DNA of 64,000 nt, from contig NZ_PYJQ01000001.1 of the NCBI RefSeq assembly GCF_003024605.1, positions 405,001 through 469,000 on the forward strand, written 5' to 3'. Shown here one piece after another: positions 27,058-36,839 of the stretch (positions are counted from its first letter, which is position 1; every line of letters begins with the position of its first letter). The position numbers and the translations under genes are program-made. The DNA comes from Rhizobium sp. JAB6 (GTDB lineage Bacteria > Pseudomonadota > Alphaproteobacteria > Rhizobiales > Rhizobiaceae). Below the pieces are notes generated by a model. The model had not been told where the DNA came from and searched no databases. It worked only from the letters and a program-made list of their open reading frames with translations.

Positions 27058-27216
27058 CGGAGGCAACTTATCCGGCGGGAAATGGCAAAGCGATGGCAAA
27101 GGATCGATGACGACTCGAAAATCCTTGCCGCGATTCCAGCAATCGCACAGGCATGCTCACCCGGCAAGCATAAGGGACGCGCGGTATGGCGACCGCGCAT
27201 CCAAAATTTTGCGAGA

Positions 27217-28074
27217 TTAGTCGCGCAGCAGTTCGTTGATGCCGGTCTTCGAGCGGGTCTTTTCGTCCACGCGCTTGACGATGACGGCGCAATAGAGGCT
27301 CGGAGCGGGCTGGCCGTTCGCCATGGTATTGCCGCTCGGCAGCGCGCCGGCGACGACGACCGAGTATGGCGGAACTTCGCCATAGGTGATTTCGCCGGTG
27401 GCACGATCGACGATCTTCGTGGACTTGCCGATGAAGACGCCCATGCCGAGCACGGAACCTTCGCGGATGATGCAGCCTTCGACGACTTCGGAGCGGGCGC
27501 CGATGAAGCAATTGTCTTCGATGATCGTCGGGCCGGCCTGCATCGGCTCCAGCACGCCGCCGATGCCGACGCCGCCGGAAAGATGCACATGCTTGCCGAT
27601 CTGGGCGCAGGAACCGACGGTCGCCCAGGTATCGACCATGGTGCCTTCGCCGACATAGGCGCCGAGATTGACGAAGGACGGCATCAGGATTGCGTTGGGG
27701 GCGATATAGGCGGAGTGGCGCACGACGGCGTTCGGTACGGCGCGGAAGCCCGCTTCGCGAAAGCGGTTCTCGCCCCAGCCTTCGAACTTCGAGGGAACCT
27801 TGTCCCACCAGGTGGCATTGCCGGGGCCGCCTTCGACGATCTTCATGTCGTTCAGGCGGAAGGAGAGCAGAACCGCTTTCTTGAGCCACTGGTTGACGCT
27901 CCAGTTGCCGTCGACACCACGTTCGGCCACGCGAACCTTGCCGCTATCGAGGAGATTGAGCGCCGTCTCGACTGCGTCGCGGACCTCGCCGCGCGTCGAC
28001 GTGTTCACATTGTCGCGATTGTCGAAGGCAGCCTCGATGGACTTTTCGAGGGAGGCGAGGTCGGTAGCGCTCAT
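27217..28074 (-). CDS. dapD: Tetrahydrodipicolinate N-succinyltransferase
   Basis: A 285-residue trimeric left-handed beta-helix enzyme that succinylates tetrahydrodipicolinate in the lysine pathway. Hexapeptide repeats are seen over about residues 115-215 ('[27 protein letters not shown]', '[18 protein letters not shown]'). It supplies the substrate line that ends in DapE, encoded next. It is divergent from the LOG-family gene across 213 bases. No paralogue or disruption is seen. Confidence 0.97.
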   Translation of the reverse strand: MSATDLASLEKSIEAAFDNRDNVNTSTRGEVRDAVETALNLLDSGKVRVAERGVDGNWSVNQWLKKAVLLSFRLNDMKIVEGGPGNATWWDKVPSKFEGWGENRFREAGFRAVPNAVVRHSAYIAPNAILMPSFVNLGAYVGEGTMVDTWATVGSCAQIGKHVHLSGGVGIGGVLEPMQAGPTIIEDNCFIGARSEVVEGCIIREGSVLGMGVFIGKSTKIVDRATGEITYGEVPPYSVVVAGALPSGNTMANGQPAPSLYCAVIVKRVDEKTRSKTGINELLRD

Positions 28075-28287
28075 GGGAATTCCTTACAACGTCAGGGCCT
28101 ATCGTGATTTCCGGATAAAGGTCCGGATGCGGTCGATTGGTCCTATAGCATGGATGCTGAAAATGGAATGTCTTTTCCGCGCCGATTGAGCTTGGATTCA
28201 AGGCGTTGTAGGGCATATGCAAGAGGTTGGCTATTTCTGTTCGCGGACGAAACGGCCCGTCATGATCGGTTTGAAAGGCATGAATAG

Positions 28288-29175
28288 ATGAGCAAGACGA
28301 AGAACGGCAGGCTGAGGCGCAAGGACGGGGTATGGGACCCGTTGAAGACGAGCTCGGCGGACAAGCAGCGGGCGGAGTCGGTGCCGCGCACGCCGCAGTC
28401 CATGTCGCCGTCCTACCGTCTTGCCTATGCCGATGAGGATTTCCTGTGCCGTGAGGAACTGCGGCCGATCCGCCTGCAGCTGGAACTGCTGAAGACCGAA
28501 ATGTCACTCGCCGAGCGAGGCATCAAATCGACGGTCGTCATGTTCGGCGGTGCGCGTATTCCCGCCCCCGGTACCAACGCCTGGGCCGCCCGCAACGAGA
28601 TGCAGCGCGCCAATCTCGAGGCGGCATCGGTCTATTACGAAGAGGCGCGCAAGTTTGCGCAGCTTTGCTCGCGCTATTCCGCCGGCTTCGACTTCCATGA
28701 ATATGTCGTCGTCACCGGCGGCGGTCCCGGCGTGATGGAAGCAGGCAATCGCGGCGCGGCCGAAGAAGGTGCTCCCTCGATCGGCCTCAACATCGTCCTG
28801 CCGCATGAGCAGGCGCCGAACGCCTATGTGACGCCGGAACTCAGCTTCAACTTCCATTATTTCGCGATCCGCAAGATGCACTTCATGGTGCGCGCCAAGG
28901 CGATCGCGGTGTTCCCGGGCGGCTTCGGCACGCTCGACGAATTGTTCGAGTGCCTGACTCTGATCCAGACCGGCCGCATGGAGCGCCTGCCGCTCATTCT
29001 CTTCGGCGAAAAATTCTGGCGCAGCATCATCAATTTCGATGCGCTGGCGGAGTTCGGCACTATCGCGCCCGACGATGTGGACCTCATCAGCTTCGTCGAT
29101 ACCGCCGACGCGGCCTGGAAGATCGTCACCGATTTCTACGAGCACGACAACGGCCATCCCGAAAACGGCCATTGA
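28288..29175 (+). CDS. LOG-family protein (Rossmann fold, TIGR00730 type)
   Basis: The 295-residue product has the nucleotide-binding 'VVVTGGGPGVMEAGNRGA' and the family signature 'FPGGFGTLDELFE'. LOG proteins are phosphoribohydrolases that release cytokinin bases from their nucleotides in plants and some bacteria, while other members are annotated as lysine-decarboxylase-like. An N-terminal extension of about 70 residues ('DGVWDPLKTSSADKQRAESVP') makes it longer than typical 190-residue LOG enzymes. The dapD neighbour may have encouraged lysine-decarboxylase labels in the past, but PGGxGTxxE indicates the LOG activity. Confidence 0.88.
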   Translation: MSKTKNGRLRRKDGVWDPLKTSSADKQRAESVPRTPQSMSPSYRLAYADEDFLCREELRPIRLQLELLKTEMSLAERGIKSTVVMFGGARIPAPGTNAWAARNEMQRANLEAASVYYEEARKFAQLCSRYSAGFDFHEYVVVTGGGPGVMEAGNRGAAEEGAPSIGLNIVLPHEQAPNAYVTPELSFNFHYFAIRKMHFMVRAKAIAVFPGGFGTLDELFECLTLIQTGRMERLPLILFGEKFWRSIINFDALAEFGTIAPDDVDLISFVDTADAAWKIVTDFYEHDNGHPENGH

Positions 29176-29180
29176 CAACG

Positions 29181-29216
29181 AAAAGCCCGCCGTCGCGTGG
29201 GCGAGGGCGGGCTTTT
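29181..29216. terminator. Bidirectional terminator
   Basis: AAAAGCCCGCC (29181-29191) pairs with GGCGGGCTTTT (29206-29216) between two convergent genes. T runs occur on both strands. Confidence 0.85.
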
Positions 29217-29246
29217 GTTCTTGGGACCGTTGCCGGAGCGATCGGC

Positions 29247-29975
29247 TTACAGCAGCGGCCGGCCTGGCATGTCGTCAAGGTTGACGACACCGTCATGGTT
29301 GCGGTCCAGCCGGTCGAAGAGCTTGTTCACGGCGTCTTCGGCTTCCTTCTTGCTGATCTGGCCGCTTTCGTCGGTATCGGCAAAGCGGAAGACCATTGCG
29401 CCGCGCATGAAGCCACCTTCATGCATGAAGCGGCCATGGGCTCCGTGATGGCGATGGCCTTCGCCGCCCTTGTCGTTGTCATTGTCGTTTTGAGCCTGGT
29501 CGCTCTTGGACTGGTCGGCCGGAGCCTGGTTGTCTTGCGCCTGATTACTTGGGGCCTGACTACCTGGGGCCTGATCGTTTTGAGCTTGGCCGCCGCCCTG
29601 TGCTTGGCCATTTTGAGCCTGATCGCCATTGGCCTTGGCGCGCTCGGCTTTCCATTCCTTGAGGCGTTCCTGCCGGTAGGCGCGATATTCGCCGGGGGTG
29701 ATTTCACCGTCATGGTTCACGTCGATCTGGTCGAAGATCTTGTCGACGCCGGCCTTGACTTCATCCTTGGTAAGCTTCGTATCGCCGGGATTGCCGAATT
29801 CCTTCAGCATGCGCACGTAAAGGACTTCAGGCGAAACATGTGGTCTGTGCCAGCGGCCGTGATGATGCCTGCCCTCACCGTCGCCATCATGCGAAGCCGC
29901 AAGCGCCATCTGTGCGGCACCGCCTAGAAGCAGGGTTGCGGAAAGACCGGCCAGAAGAAGTTTTTTCCCGTTCAT
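29247..29975 (-). CDS. Secreted EF-hand calcium-binding protein with Gln/Ala-rich linker
   Basis: The 242-residue protein begins with a signal peptide cleaved after 'MALA' (about residue 26). Three EF-hand loops fit the DxDxDG pattern: 'DVNHDGEITPGE' (about 84-95), 'DTDESGQISKKE' (about 200-211) and 'DRNHDGVVNLDD' (about 223-234). Between them lies a low-complexity stretch rich in Gln, Ala, Asn and Asp (about 115-168), followed by His/Gly-rich sequence. Rhizobium etli calsymin is a secreted EF-hand protein needed for symbiosis, but with a different layout. Function here is unproven. Confidence 0.85.
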   Translation of the reverse strand: MNGKKLLLAGLSATLLLGGAAQMALAASHDGDGEGRHHHGRWHRPHVSPEVLYVRMLKEFGNPGDTKLTKDEVKAGVDKIFDQIDVNHDGEITPGEYRAYRQERLKEWKAERAKANGDQAQNGQAQGGGQAQNDQAPGSQAPSNQAQDNQAPADQSKSDQAQNDNDNDKGGEGHRHHGAHGRFMHEGGFMRGAMVFRFADTDESGQISKKEAEDAVNKLFDRLDRNHDGVVNLDDMPGRPLL

Positions 29976-30088
29976 CGCTTTTCCTTTCGTGTCGAGGAAT
30001 GGTCAAACGATACGGCTGGCGGTCGAAAACGACCAATTAAACCTCTGTAAGGCGCATGAAACTTTCGTAACCACGTCCTGATGAACCG

Positions 30089-30793
30089 TTAAACCAGCGC
30101 TTTGAGAAAGGCGGTGAGGTCGTCGGTCACGTAGTCGATGTGATCGTCTTCGCCGGTGGTCCGTTCCCACCATTCGACGACTGTCGTCTCGAGATTTTGC
30201 GGCACGAGAAGCACCGTTTTCATGCCGAGCGCCTTTGGCACAGTGAGGTTGCGCGGCAGGTCCTCGAACATGACCGCCTTCTTCGTGTCCACGCGATGAA
30301 GGCTCATGAACTTGTCATAGGTGCTGCCGGCCGGTTTCGGCACATAGTCGGCCGCGACGATGTCGAAAATGTCGTCGAAATTTTCGAGAATGCCGAGCGC
30401 GCCGGCCGTGGCTTCGGCATGCTTGACGCTGCCGTTGGTGAAGATGAACTTGCGTCCCGGCAGCGCCTTGATGGCGGCGGCGAGTTCCGGCTGCGGCGTC
30501 AGCGCCGAATAGTCGATCGCGTGCGCCTTCTCCAGGAAGTCATTGGGATCGATGCCGTGATGGATCATCAATCCCTGCAGGGTCGTGCCGTGATCGAGAT
30601 AATATTGCTTCTGCAGCTTGCGGGCGTCTTCGCGCTCCATCTGCAGGAGGGCCGAGACGTAGGCCGTCATGTTCTTGTCGATCTGCGCGAAGAGATCGAC
30701 ATGATGCGGATAAAGCGTGTTGTCGAGATCGAATACCCAATCGCGGATGCCGGAGAAATCTGAAGGTTCGCATAGCGTTTTTGTCTGGCTCAT
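30089..30793 (-). CDS. HAD-family hydrolase, pyrimidine 5'-nucleotidase type
   Basis: A 234-residue haloacid-dehalogenase-fold phosphatase. Motif I is 'WVFDLDNTLYP' with the nucleophile Asp near residue 22, motif II is 'FIFTNGS', and 'VMFEDLPRNL' serves as motif IV. The overall pattern is that of pyrimidine 5'-nucleotidases (SDT1-like), which dephosphorylate UMP and CMP. In many rhizobia this gene sits beside argB and engB; here a PEP-mutase-like gene lies between it and argB. Confidence 0.88.
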   Translation of the reverse strand: MSQTKTLCEPSDFSGIRDWVFDLDNTLYPHHVDLFAQIDKNMTAYVSALLQMEREDARKLQKQYYLDHGTTLQGLMIHHGIDPNDFLEKAHAIDYSALTPQPELAAAIKALPGRKFIFTNGSVKHAEATAGALGILENFDDIFDIVAADYVPKPAGSTYDKFMSLHRVDTKKAVMFEDLPRNLTVPKALGMKTVLLVPQNLETTVVEWWERTTGEDDHIDYVTDDLTAFLKALV

Positions 30794-31004
30794 GCCGTCT
30801 TATGACACCCCGTTCCGGGCTGGGGAAGGAAAATATTCATGCTGCTGCATCTCGCCGATTCTGGGAGATTATGGCGCGACCGCTGCCGGCTAGGATTTTA
30901 CTGTTGCTTTCCGGGGTTTTACTCTATTTCCCTTGTGAGTGAGGGCTTACGCTCTTTCTGGTCGCGGAGGGAAATCGCCCGGCCGGGCTTTCGGAGGGGA
31001 TGCG

Positions 31005-31775
31005 ATGAGTCAGGTGGAAAAGGCACAGGAATTCGCGCGGCTGCATAAGAAGGGCGAGCCGCTGATCCTTTTCAATATTTGGGATGCCGGCTCTGCCAAG
31101 GCCGTCACGGAGGCCGGCGCGAAGGCGCTGGCGACGGGAAGCTGGTCGGTCGCGGCAGCGAATGGCTTCGGTGACGGCCAGGCCATTCCGTTATCATTGC
31201 TGGCGGTGACCGCCCGGCTGATTTCGGTGACGAGCCCGTTGCCGCTGTCCGTTGATTTCGAAGGCGGTTACGCCGTCGAACCCGAGGAGGTCGCCGCTAA
31301 TGTCGAAAAGATCATGGATCATGGCGCGATCGGCATCAATTTCGAAGATCAGGTGATCGGCGGCCAGGGCGTTCATCCTATCGAGGTGCAGACGGCACGC
31401 ATCCGCGCCATCCGGGATATGGCTGACCGCCGGGAAATGCCGTTATTCATCAATGCCCGCACTGATCTTTTTCTGCAGGAAAGCGACACGGCGCATCATC
31501 AGCTCCTTCTCGATGAAGCCTATCGCCGCGCCGATGCCTTTGCCAAGGCCGGCGCTAGCGGCTTTTTCGCCCCGGGGCTCGTCGAGCCGGAATTGATCGG
31601 AGATCTTTGCGAGCGTTCGCCCCTGCCGGTCAACATCATGGTGCGGCCGACGACGCCGGACAATGAAACCATGGCAAGGCTGGGCGTCAGCCGCATCAGC
31701 TATGGGCCGGCTCCCTATCGCTCCGTCATGGGAATGCTGAAGAGCGAGGCCGAAGCGATCTATCGGCCGTCCTGA
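31005..31775 (+). CDS. Isocitrate lyase/PEP mutase superfamily protein
   Basis: The 256-residue TIM-barrel product contains 'LILFNIWDAGSAKAVTEAGAKALATGS' and the metal-binding strand 'PLSVDFEGGYA' with 'GINFEDQ'. These proteins cleave or form C-C or C-P bonds in 2-oxo acids; this subgroup is annotated as oxaloacetate decarboxylase, methylisocitrate lyase or PEP mutase. The KKCGH loop of isocitrate lyase is absent, so it is probably not aceA or prpB. The ATG at 31005 is preceded by GGAGGGG. It stands alone between two convergent or divergent minus-strand genes. Confidence 0.82.
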   Translation: MSQVEKAQEFARLHKKGEPLILFNIWDAGSAKAVTEAGAKALATGSWSVAAANGFGDGQAIPLSLLAVTARLISVTSPLPLSVDFEGGYAVEPEEVAANVEKIMDHGAIGINFEDQVIGGQGVHPIEVQTARIRAIRDMADRREMPLFINARTDLFLQESDTAHHQLLLDEAYRRADAFAKAGASGFFAPGLVEPELIGDLCERSPLPVNIMVRPTTPDNETMARLGVSRISYGPAPYRSVMGMLKSEAEAIYRPS

Positions 31776-31841
31776 CGAACCTGCCGGTGCTTCGCAATTC
31801 TGTTTGCGACGCACCGTCGGGATAGTGCGGACGAGGCCGTC

Positions 31842-32729
31842 TTACGGAACGATCAGCGTGCCCGCGCCGCGCTCGGTGAAGATTTCGAGCAGCACGGAGT
31901 GCGCCGTCTTGCCGTTGAGAATGACGACGCCCTGAACACCGGCCTTGATGGCGTCGATGCAGGTCTCGACCTTCGGGATCATGCCGCCGGAAATCGTGCC
32001 GTCGGCAATCAGGGCATGGGCCTGGGCGACGGACAATTCCTTGATGAGCTGGCCCTGCTTGTCGAGCACGCCCGGAACATCCGTCAGAAACAGCAGGCGC
32101 GTGGCACTGAGCGCGCCGGCGATCGCGCCGGCAAAGGTATCGGCATTGATGTTGTAGGTCGCGCCGTCACGGCCGGGCGCGACCGGGGCGATGACCGGGA
32201 TCATCTCGGACTTGGCAAGCAGGTCGAGCAGCGTGCGGTCCACTTCGACCACTTCGCCGACGAAACCGAGATCGAGCACGCGCTCGATGTTGGAATCCGG
32301 GTCCTTGATGGTCTTGTGCGCTTTTTCGGCGAAGACCATGTTGCCGTCCTTGCCGCAGAGGCCGATCGCCCATTCGCCGGTCTGGTTGATCAGCGCGACG
32401 ATTTCCTTGTTGATCGAGCCGGCGAGCACCATTTCGACAATTTCGACCGTCTTCTGGTCGGTGACGCGCAGCCCGCCTTCGAACTTCGATTCGATCCCCA
32501 TCTTCGTCAGCATCGCGCCGATCTGCGGGCCGCCGCCATGGACGACGATCGGGTTGACGCCGGACTGCTTCAGGAGCGCGATATCGGCCGCAAAGGCCTT
32601 GCCAAGTTCGACATTGCCCATGGCGTGACCACCATATTTCACGACGATGGTCTTGTTTTCATACCGCTGCATATAGGGCAGCGCCTGTGCGAGCAGGTTG
32701 GCTTGGAGTTCGCTTTGGGCTTCGGACAT
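31842..32729 (-). CDS. argB: Acetylglutamate kinase
   Basis: A 295-residue amino-acid kinase that phosphorylates N-acetylglutamate, the second step of arginine synthesis. It shows '[12 protein letters not shown]' and '[15 protein letters not shown]' for the glycine-rich ATP site, '[15 protein letters not shown]' and '[14 protein letters not shown]' at the C-terminus. The N-terminal helix of arginine-inhibited hexameric enzymes seems present ('[20 protein letters not shown]'). It is divergent from the sigma remnant; in most rhizobia engB would be the direct neighbour. Confidence 0.97.
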   Translation of the reverse strand: MSEAQSELQANLLAQALPYMQRYENKTIVVKYGGHAMGNVELGKAFAADIALLKQSGVNPIVVHGGGPQIGAMLTKMGIESKFEGGLRVTDQKTVEIVEMVLAGSINKEIVALINQTGEWAIGLCGKDGNMVFAEKAHKTIKDPDSNIERVLDLGFVGEVVEVDRTLLDLLAKSEMIPVIAPVAPGRDGATYNINADTFAGAIAGALSATRLLFLTDVPGVLDKQGQLIKELSVAQAHALIADGTISGGMIPKVETCIDAIKAGVQGVVILNGKTAHSVLLEIFTERGAGTLIVP

Positions 32730-33087
32730 GGTGCACCCTTCGGAATTGTTCGCGGGCCTTTTATCTCAAGTTTTTGACAGAGGGAATAATGATCTCGGGA
32801 ATAAAGCATGTCGCGCAAAACTGTGGCAGCGGTTTTGCGATAACACGGGCGCTCAAATGTCTAAGCGCGAAAAACCTGTCTGTGAAAGATCGCGCTGTGC
32901 TTGAGCTGACGCTGTGTCACATCCGCGTCGCCGAATTTGATGACGTCGGCACGTTTGCCGCAGGATAGTTTCCTTCTAAAGATGGTGCAGGCATTGCGAT
33001 CGGGGAGCTGAATGGCGAGCGGGGAGACGTAAGCGCTGATCGGCCGCGTGCGGCAGCGCCGATAATTTGTGATCGCGAGAGGACCGG
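32730..33087. other. Intergenic stretch upstream of argB
   Basis: The 358 bases presumably hold the argB promoter on the minus strand. The part from about 33030 may contain the most decayed 5' end of the sigma-factor remnant ('LIGRVRQR' readable on the plus strand). I see no RNA gene or clear repeat. Confidence 0.4.
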
Positions 33088-33413
33088 TCATGGCTCGATT
33101 GAGGAACATCGCAGGCAAGCGAACCATTGATTTTGGCATGCCCGCAAGCCGATAGCCGGCGAGACGGGGAGTGCCCATCGTCTCGCCGGCCCGGAATACG
33201 GTGCCGAAGAGCAAGCAATGGCAAAGGGAGAGGGAAGGCGGATTGACAGGTGCATGGAAGAGTTGGAAGCTGATCGCGCGCGGGCTGTTCGCAGCGCCTA
33301 TGTCGAGGCTTGAGCTACCAGGAGCTCGCCGACCAACACGCTGCACCATGACCACGATGCGCACCTGGCTGCGCCGAAGCCTGATTAGACTGAGAGAGTG
33401 CATGGACCGATGA
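33088..33413 (+). pseudogene. Decayed ECF (SigK-type) sigma factor gene
   Basis: Plus-strand fragments in shifting frames spell the C-terminal half of an ECF sigma factor: 'MARLRNIAGKRTIDF' (from 33090), 'EGRRIDRCMEELEADRARAV' then 'RSAYVE' (to 33307), 'LSYQELADQHAAP' (33310-33348) and 'TTMRTWLRRSLIRLRECMDR' (33351-33410). Two single-base deletions, near 33308 and 33349, break region 4, and at least one further shift plus a large loss affects region 2. The stop codon still overlaps the anti-sigma start as ATGA. The product cannot be a working sigma factor. Confidence 0.85.
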
Positions 33414-34123
33414 GTACGCCCGATCAAAGCAAGGGAGGCCGCTCCCGCGATGAAGTCCTGGCTGGAGAATATGTGCTTGGCGTGCTCTCCCTGGAGGACC
33501 GGCAGAAGGTTGAGCGCCGCATGCGCAGCGACCGCCAGTTTGCCGCCATCGTCAGCCGCTGGGAGCAGAACCTCTCGGAATTCAACGAGGAATACGAAGC
33601 GGTGACGCCGTCTTCTTCGGTCTATCCGAAGATGGAAAAGCGCATTTTCGGCAACGTGGCATTCGGTGCCCAGCTCTGGAACTCTCTTTTGGTCTGGCGC
33701 TCGGTGGCCTTCGGTTCATTGTTCTTGGCGGCTGGGGTTCTGGTCTTTGCCATCACCAATGAAGGCACCCTGCGTGGGACATCGGGCAAGCAATTGACTG
33801 CATCCCTTTCCGGTCAGAACAGCCCGATCGCGCTGCTCGCCAATTATGATGTTAGCAACGGCCGTTTGAAGGTGACGCCGGTGGCGGCCGGCAAACCGGA
33901 AGATAAGTCGCTTGAGCTCTGGCTAATTCGCGGCAGCGACCCCGCCGAGGCGCTTGGCGTTCTGCCGCAGGGCGGCGATGGTGAAATCGTTCTGCCGCCG
34001 GAACTTCACGGTAAATTAACAGAGGGCGCGATCATCGCCGTCAGCGTCGAACCCTTTGGCGGTTCGCCGGCCGGCAAGCCGACGGGCGATGTGGTCGCTT
34101 CCGGCACGATCCACCTGCCCTGA
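33410..34123 (+). CDS. Anti-sigma factor, RskA/anti-sigma-K type
   Basis: The 237-residue protein has an N-terminal zinc-less anti-sigma domain ('DEVLAGEYVLGVLSLEDRQKVERRM'), one membrane helix at about residues 103-125 ('SVAFGSLFLAAGVLVFAI') and a periplasmic RskA domain ('LELWLIRGSDPAEALGVLP'). Such proteins hold an ECF sigma factor at the membrane until a signal triggers proteolysis. The gene is intact, but its partner directly upstream is destroyed. It may be an evolutionary leftover or may act on another sigma factor. The ATG at 33410 gives the native overlap with the sigma stop. Confidence 0.88.
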   Translation: MSTPDQSKGGRSRDEVLAGEYVLGVLSLEDRQKVERRMRSDRQFAAIVSRWEQNLSEFNEEYEAVTPSSSVYPKMEKRIFGNVAFGAQLWNSLLVWRSVAFGSLFLAAGVLVFAITNEGTLRGTSGKQLTASLSGQNSPIALLANYDVSNGRLKVTPVAAGKPEDKSLELWLIRGSDPAEALGVLPQGGDGEIVLPPELHGKLTEGAIIAVSVEPFGGSPAGKPTGDVVASGTIHLP

Positions 34124-34180
34124 GGAATTTCTGTTCGCGAAAGGGCTGGCGGTGGCCGCCTTATTCCATCTGTGCGGTTT

Positions 34181-34840
34181 TCAGACCTGGATGCCGACCG
34201 TCAGGCCAATAGCTTCGCGCAATTCCTGAAGACCAACGCCTTTTTCCGACGACGTGGCAAGGATGCCGGGATAGGCGGCCGGGCGCTTGCGAATTTTTTC
34301 GGCGGTATCGGCGAGCAGCTTGGGTATGCCCGCCTCCTTGATCTTGTCGGTCTTGGTCAGCACGATCTGATAGGAAACGGCGGCCTTGTCGAGGAGGTCC
34401 AGAACCTCCGCATCGTTCTTCTTGATACCGTGGCGGCTGTCGATCAGCACATAGACGCGTTTCAGCGTCGTGCGCCCGCGCAGATAGTCGAAGACCAGCT
34501 TCGTCCAGGCATCGACCTGATCCTTCGGCGCTTCGGCATAGCCATAGCCGGGCATGTCAACCAGAGCCATGGGCGGCAGGTCGCCGCCCTCGCCGGAAAA
34601 GCCGTCGGGAACAAAATAGTTGAGCTCCTGGGTGCGTCCCGGCGTATTCGAGGTCCGCGCCAGTCCCTTATGTCCGACCAAGGCATTGATCAGCGACGAC
34701 TTGCCGACGTTGGAGCGGCCGGCGAAGGCGATTTCCGGCGGGCCTTCCGGCGGCAGAAATTTCATCGACGGCACGCCGCGGATGAAAATCCACGGTCGTC
34801 CGAAAAGCGGCTTGTCGTCTTTGGTCGTCTGGTCGGCCAT
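34181..34840 (-). CDS. engB: Ribosome-biogenesis GTPase EngB (YsxC/YihA)
   Basis: A 219-residue GTPase needed for large-subunit assembly. G1 is 'GRSNVGKSS', G3 appears as 'DMPGYG', G4 as 'TKTD' and G5 as 'ATSSEKG'. It follows yidC in the usual rhizobial order, but a terminator-like hairpin at 34995-35029 separates the two, so engB may have its own promoter in the 193-base gap. The N-terminal 25 residues are an alphaproteobacterial extension. Confidence 0.95.
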   Translation of the reverse strand: MADQTTKDDKPLFGRPWIFIRGVPSMKFLPPEGPPEIAFAGRSNVGKSSLINALVGHKGLARTSNTPGRTQELNYFVPDGFSGEGGDLPPMALVDMPGYGYAEAPKDQVDAWTKLVFDYLRGRTTLKRVYVLIDSRHGIKKNDAEVLDLLDKAAVSYQIVLTKTDKIKEAGIPKLLADTAEKIRKRPAAYPGILATSSEKGVGLQELREAIGLTVGIQV

Positions 34841-34994
34841 TTGCTCGGTCTTTTCGCCTGGTTTGATGGTCTGGCTTCGGGGTTTTGCCCCTGAAAGTCA
34901 AGTTTCGATCGCGCGATGCGGATATTCTTGAATTCTTCCGCCAAAATCTCGCCCCGGGCGGCATGAGAGCTGAGAGTTGCAGCAAAACGGGCGC

Positions 34995-35029
34995 TAAAAA
35001 AGAGAAGCCCCGCCGATGAAGCGGGGCTT
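34995..35029 (-). terminator. Terminator after yidC
   Basis: On the minus strand AAGCCCCGC pairs with GCGGGGCTT (35029-35021 with 35013-35005) and is followed by CTCTTTTTTA. It lies just past the yidC stop and upstream of engB. Confidence 0.8.
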
Positions 35030-35033
35030 GCCG

Positions 35034-36839
35034 TCATTTCGATGGCGCCGGTTTTCGTTTGAAGAGGCCCTTCAGATTGTCGAAGAGTTCCACCTTCACG
35101 CCGTGGCGCTTCATGATGATCGACTGCTGGATGACCGAGAGCGTGTTGTTCCAGGCCCAGTAAATCACGAGGCCGGCCGGGAAGCTTGCCAGCATGAACA
35201 TGAATACCAGGGGCATCCAGTTGAAGATCATCGCCTGGGTTGGATCGGGCGGCGTCGGGTTCATGCGCATCTGCAGGAACATGGTGATGCCCATGATCAG
35301 CGGCCAGACGCCGAGATGCAGGAAGGTCGGGGCCGCAAAGGGCAGCAGGCCGAACAGGTTGACGATCGAGGTCGGATCCGGCGCGGAAAGATCCTGGATC
35401 CAGCCGAAGAACGGCGCATGGCGCATCTCGATGGTGATATAGATCACCTTATAGAGCGAGAAGAAGATCGGGATTTGCAGAAGTACCGGCCAGCAGCCCG
35501 CGATCGGGTTGATCTTCTCTTCCTTGTAGAGCTGCATGGTCGCCTGCTGCAGGGCCATGCGGTCGTCGCCGAACTTGGCCTTCAGCTCCTCCATCTTCGG
35601 CTGCACGCGCTTCATGTTCGCCATGGAGGCATATTGCCGGCTGGCGAGCGGGAAGAAGAGCGCCTTGACGACGATGGTCGTGCAGAGGATGGCGACGCCG
35701 AAATTGCCGAAGTAGCGGAAGAAGAAATCCATCAGCTTGAACATCGGCTTGGTGATGAAATAGAACCAGCCCCAGTCGATCAGGCGGTCGAAGCGTGGGA
35801 TCGAGTAGCTCGTCTCATAACGGTCGATGACCGGAACTTCCTTGGCGCCGGCAAAGACCAGGTTCTTCAGATCCTGCGACTGCCCGGGAGCGATGGTGAT
35901 GGCATCCTGCTTGTAATCGGCCTGATAGCGCGGCGTACCGTCGGTGAAGTGCGAGAAGCGTGCGTCATACGCCGTCGACTGCGGCGGCACGATCGTCGCG
36001 GCCCAGTATTTGTCGGTCATGCCGAGCCAGCCGCCGGTTGCCTTGGCGGGCGTCGTAGCCTCCTTTTCGGTCGATGCGTACTTGGTCTCGATCAGGCCAT
36101 CATCGCCGATGACGCCGATGAAACCTTCATGCAGGACGTAGGCCGACGGCGTCTCGGGCTTGTTGTACCGGGTGACACGGCCATAGCTCGACAGCGAAAC
36201 CGGAGCCTGTCCGGCGTTGGCGATCTTGTCGCTGATCGTAAACATGTAGCGATCGTCGACGGAGATTGTGCGGGTAAAGGTGATGCCCTTGTCATTGGTG
36301 TAGGAGAGCGTCACCGGCGTTTTGTCGGTCAGCTTGTCCCCGCTTGTCAGCTTCCACACGGTCGAAGGGCCGGGCACGGTACCGGTCGCGTCGCTGCCGA
36401 CATAGCCGAGCTCGGTGAAATAGCCGTCCTTGGTGTCGGCCGGGCTGAACAGCGTAATGATCGGACTGCTCTTATCGACGGTCTCGTGATAGCTCTTGAG
36501 GCGGAGATCGTCGAGGCGGGCGCCTTCCAGGTTGATGGAGCCGGCAAGGGCCGGCGTATCGATGACAACGCGCGAGGATGCGGTCTTTTCGACGGACTGG
36601 TCACGGGTGAGGACCGCCGAGTTCATCTGGCCGTTCGCCGGCAGCGAACCGTTCACCGCAGTGCCCGCAGGAGCTGGCTGCGTCGTCTGGGCCTGCTGGG
36701 TCTGCTGGTGGGCCTTGGCGGCCTGCTCGGCCTGGCGCTGCGCTTCGAGGCGCGGGTTCATGTAGAAAAACTGCCAGCCGAGAACAATCAGCACGGACAG
36801 TGCAATTGCAATGAAGTAATTGCGGTTGTTTTCCATCAT
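35034..36839 (-). CDS. yidC: Membrane protein insertase YidC
   Basis: The 601-residue inner-membrane insertase works with or without SecYEG. Helix 1 is at the N-terminus ('[20 protein letters not shown]'), a Gln/Ala-rich linker and a large periplasmic domain follow (about 70-350), and five conserved helices end the protein ('[23 protein letters not shown]', '[16 protein letters not shown]'). Length and order fit Gram-negative YidC. The start overlaps the rnpA stop, so translation is coupled; a second ATG follows immediately at 36836. Confidence 0.97.
   Translation of the reverse strand: MMENNRNYFIAIALSVLIVLGWQFFYMNPRLEAQRQAEQAAKAHQQTQQAQTTQPAPAGTAVNGSLPANGQMNSAVLTRDQSVEKTASSRVVIDTPALAGSINLEGARLDDLRLKSYHETVDKSSPIITLFSPADTKDGYFTELGYVGSDATGTVPGPSTVWKLTSGDKLTDKTPVTLSYTNDKGITFTRTISVDDRYMFTISDKIANAGQAPVSLSSYGRVTRYNKPETPSAYVLHEGFIGVIGDDGLIETKYASTEKEATTPAKATGGWLGMTDKYWAATIVPPQSTAYDARFSHFTDGTPRYQADYKQDAITIAPGQSQDLKNLVFAGAKEVPVIDRYETSYSIPRFDRLIDWGWFYFITKPMFKLMDFFFRYFGNFGVAILCTTIVVKALFFPLASRQYASMANMKRVQPKMEELKAKFGDDRMALQQATMQLYKEEKINPIAGCWPVLLQIPIFFSLYKVIYITIEMRHAPFFGWIQDLSAPDPTSIVNLFGLLPFAAPTFLHLGVWPLIMGITMFLQMRMNPTPPDPTQAMIFNWMPLVFMFMLASFPAGLVIYWAWNNTLSVIQQSIIMKRHGVKVELFDNLKGLFKRKPAPSK

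Noticed and set aside
26443..28107. 554-codon plus-strand frame over dapE and dapD
   Set aside because: Antisense shadow; the minus-strand enzymes are complete and conserved.
29500..29650. CRISPR-like or tandem repeat array
   Set aside because: The repeated bases encode the Gln/Ala-rich linker of the EF-hand protein; units are irregular and have no spacer pattern.
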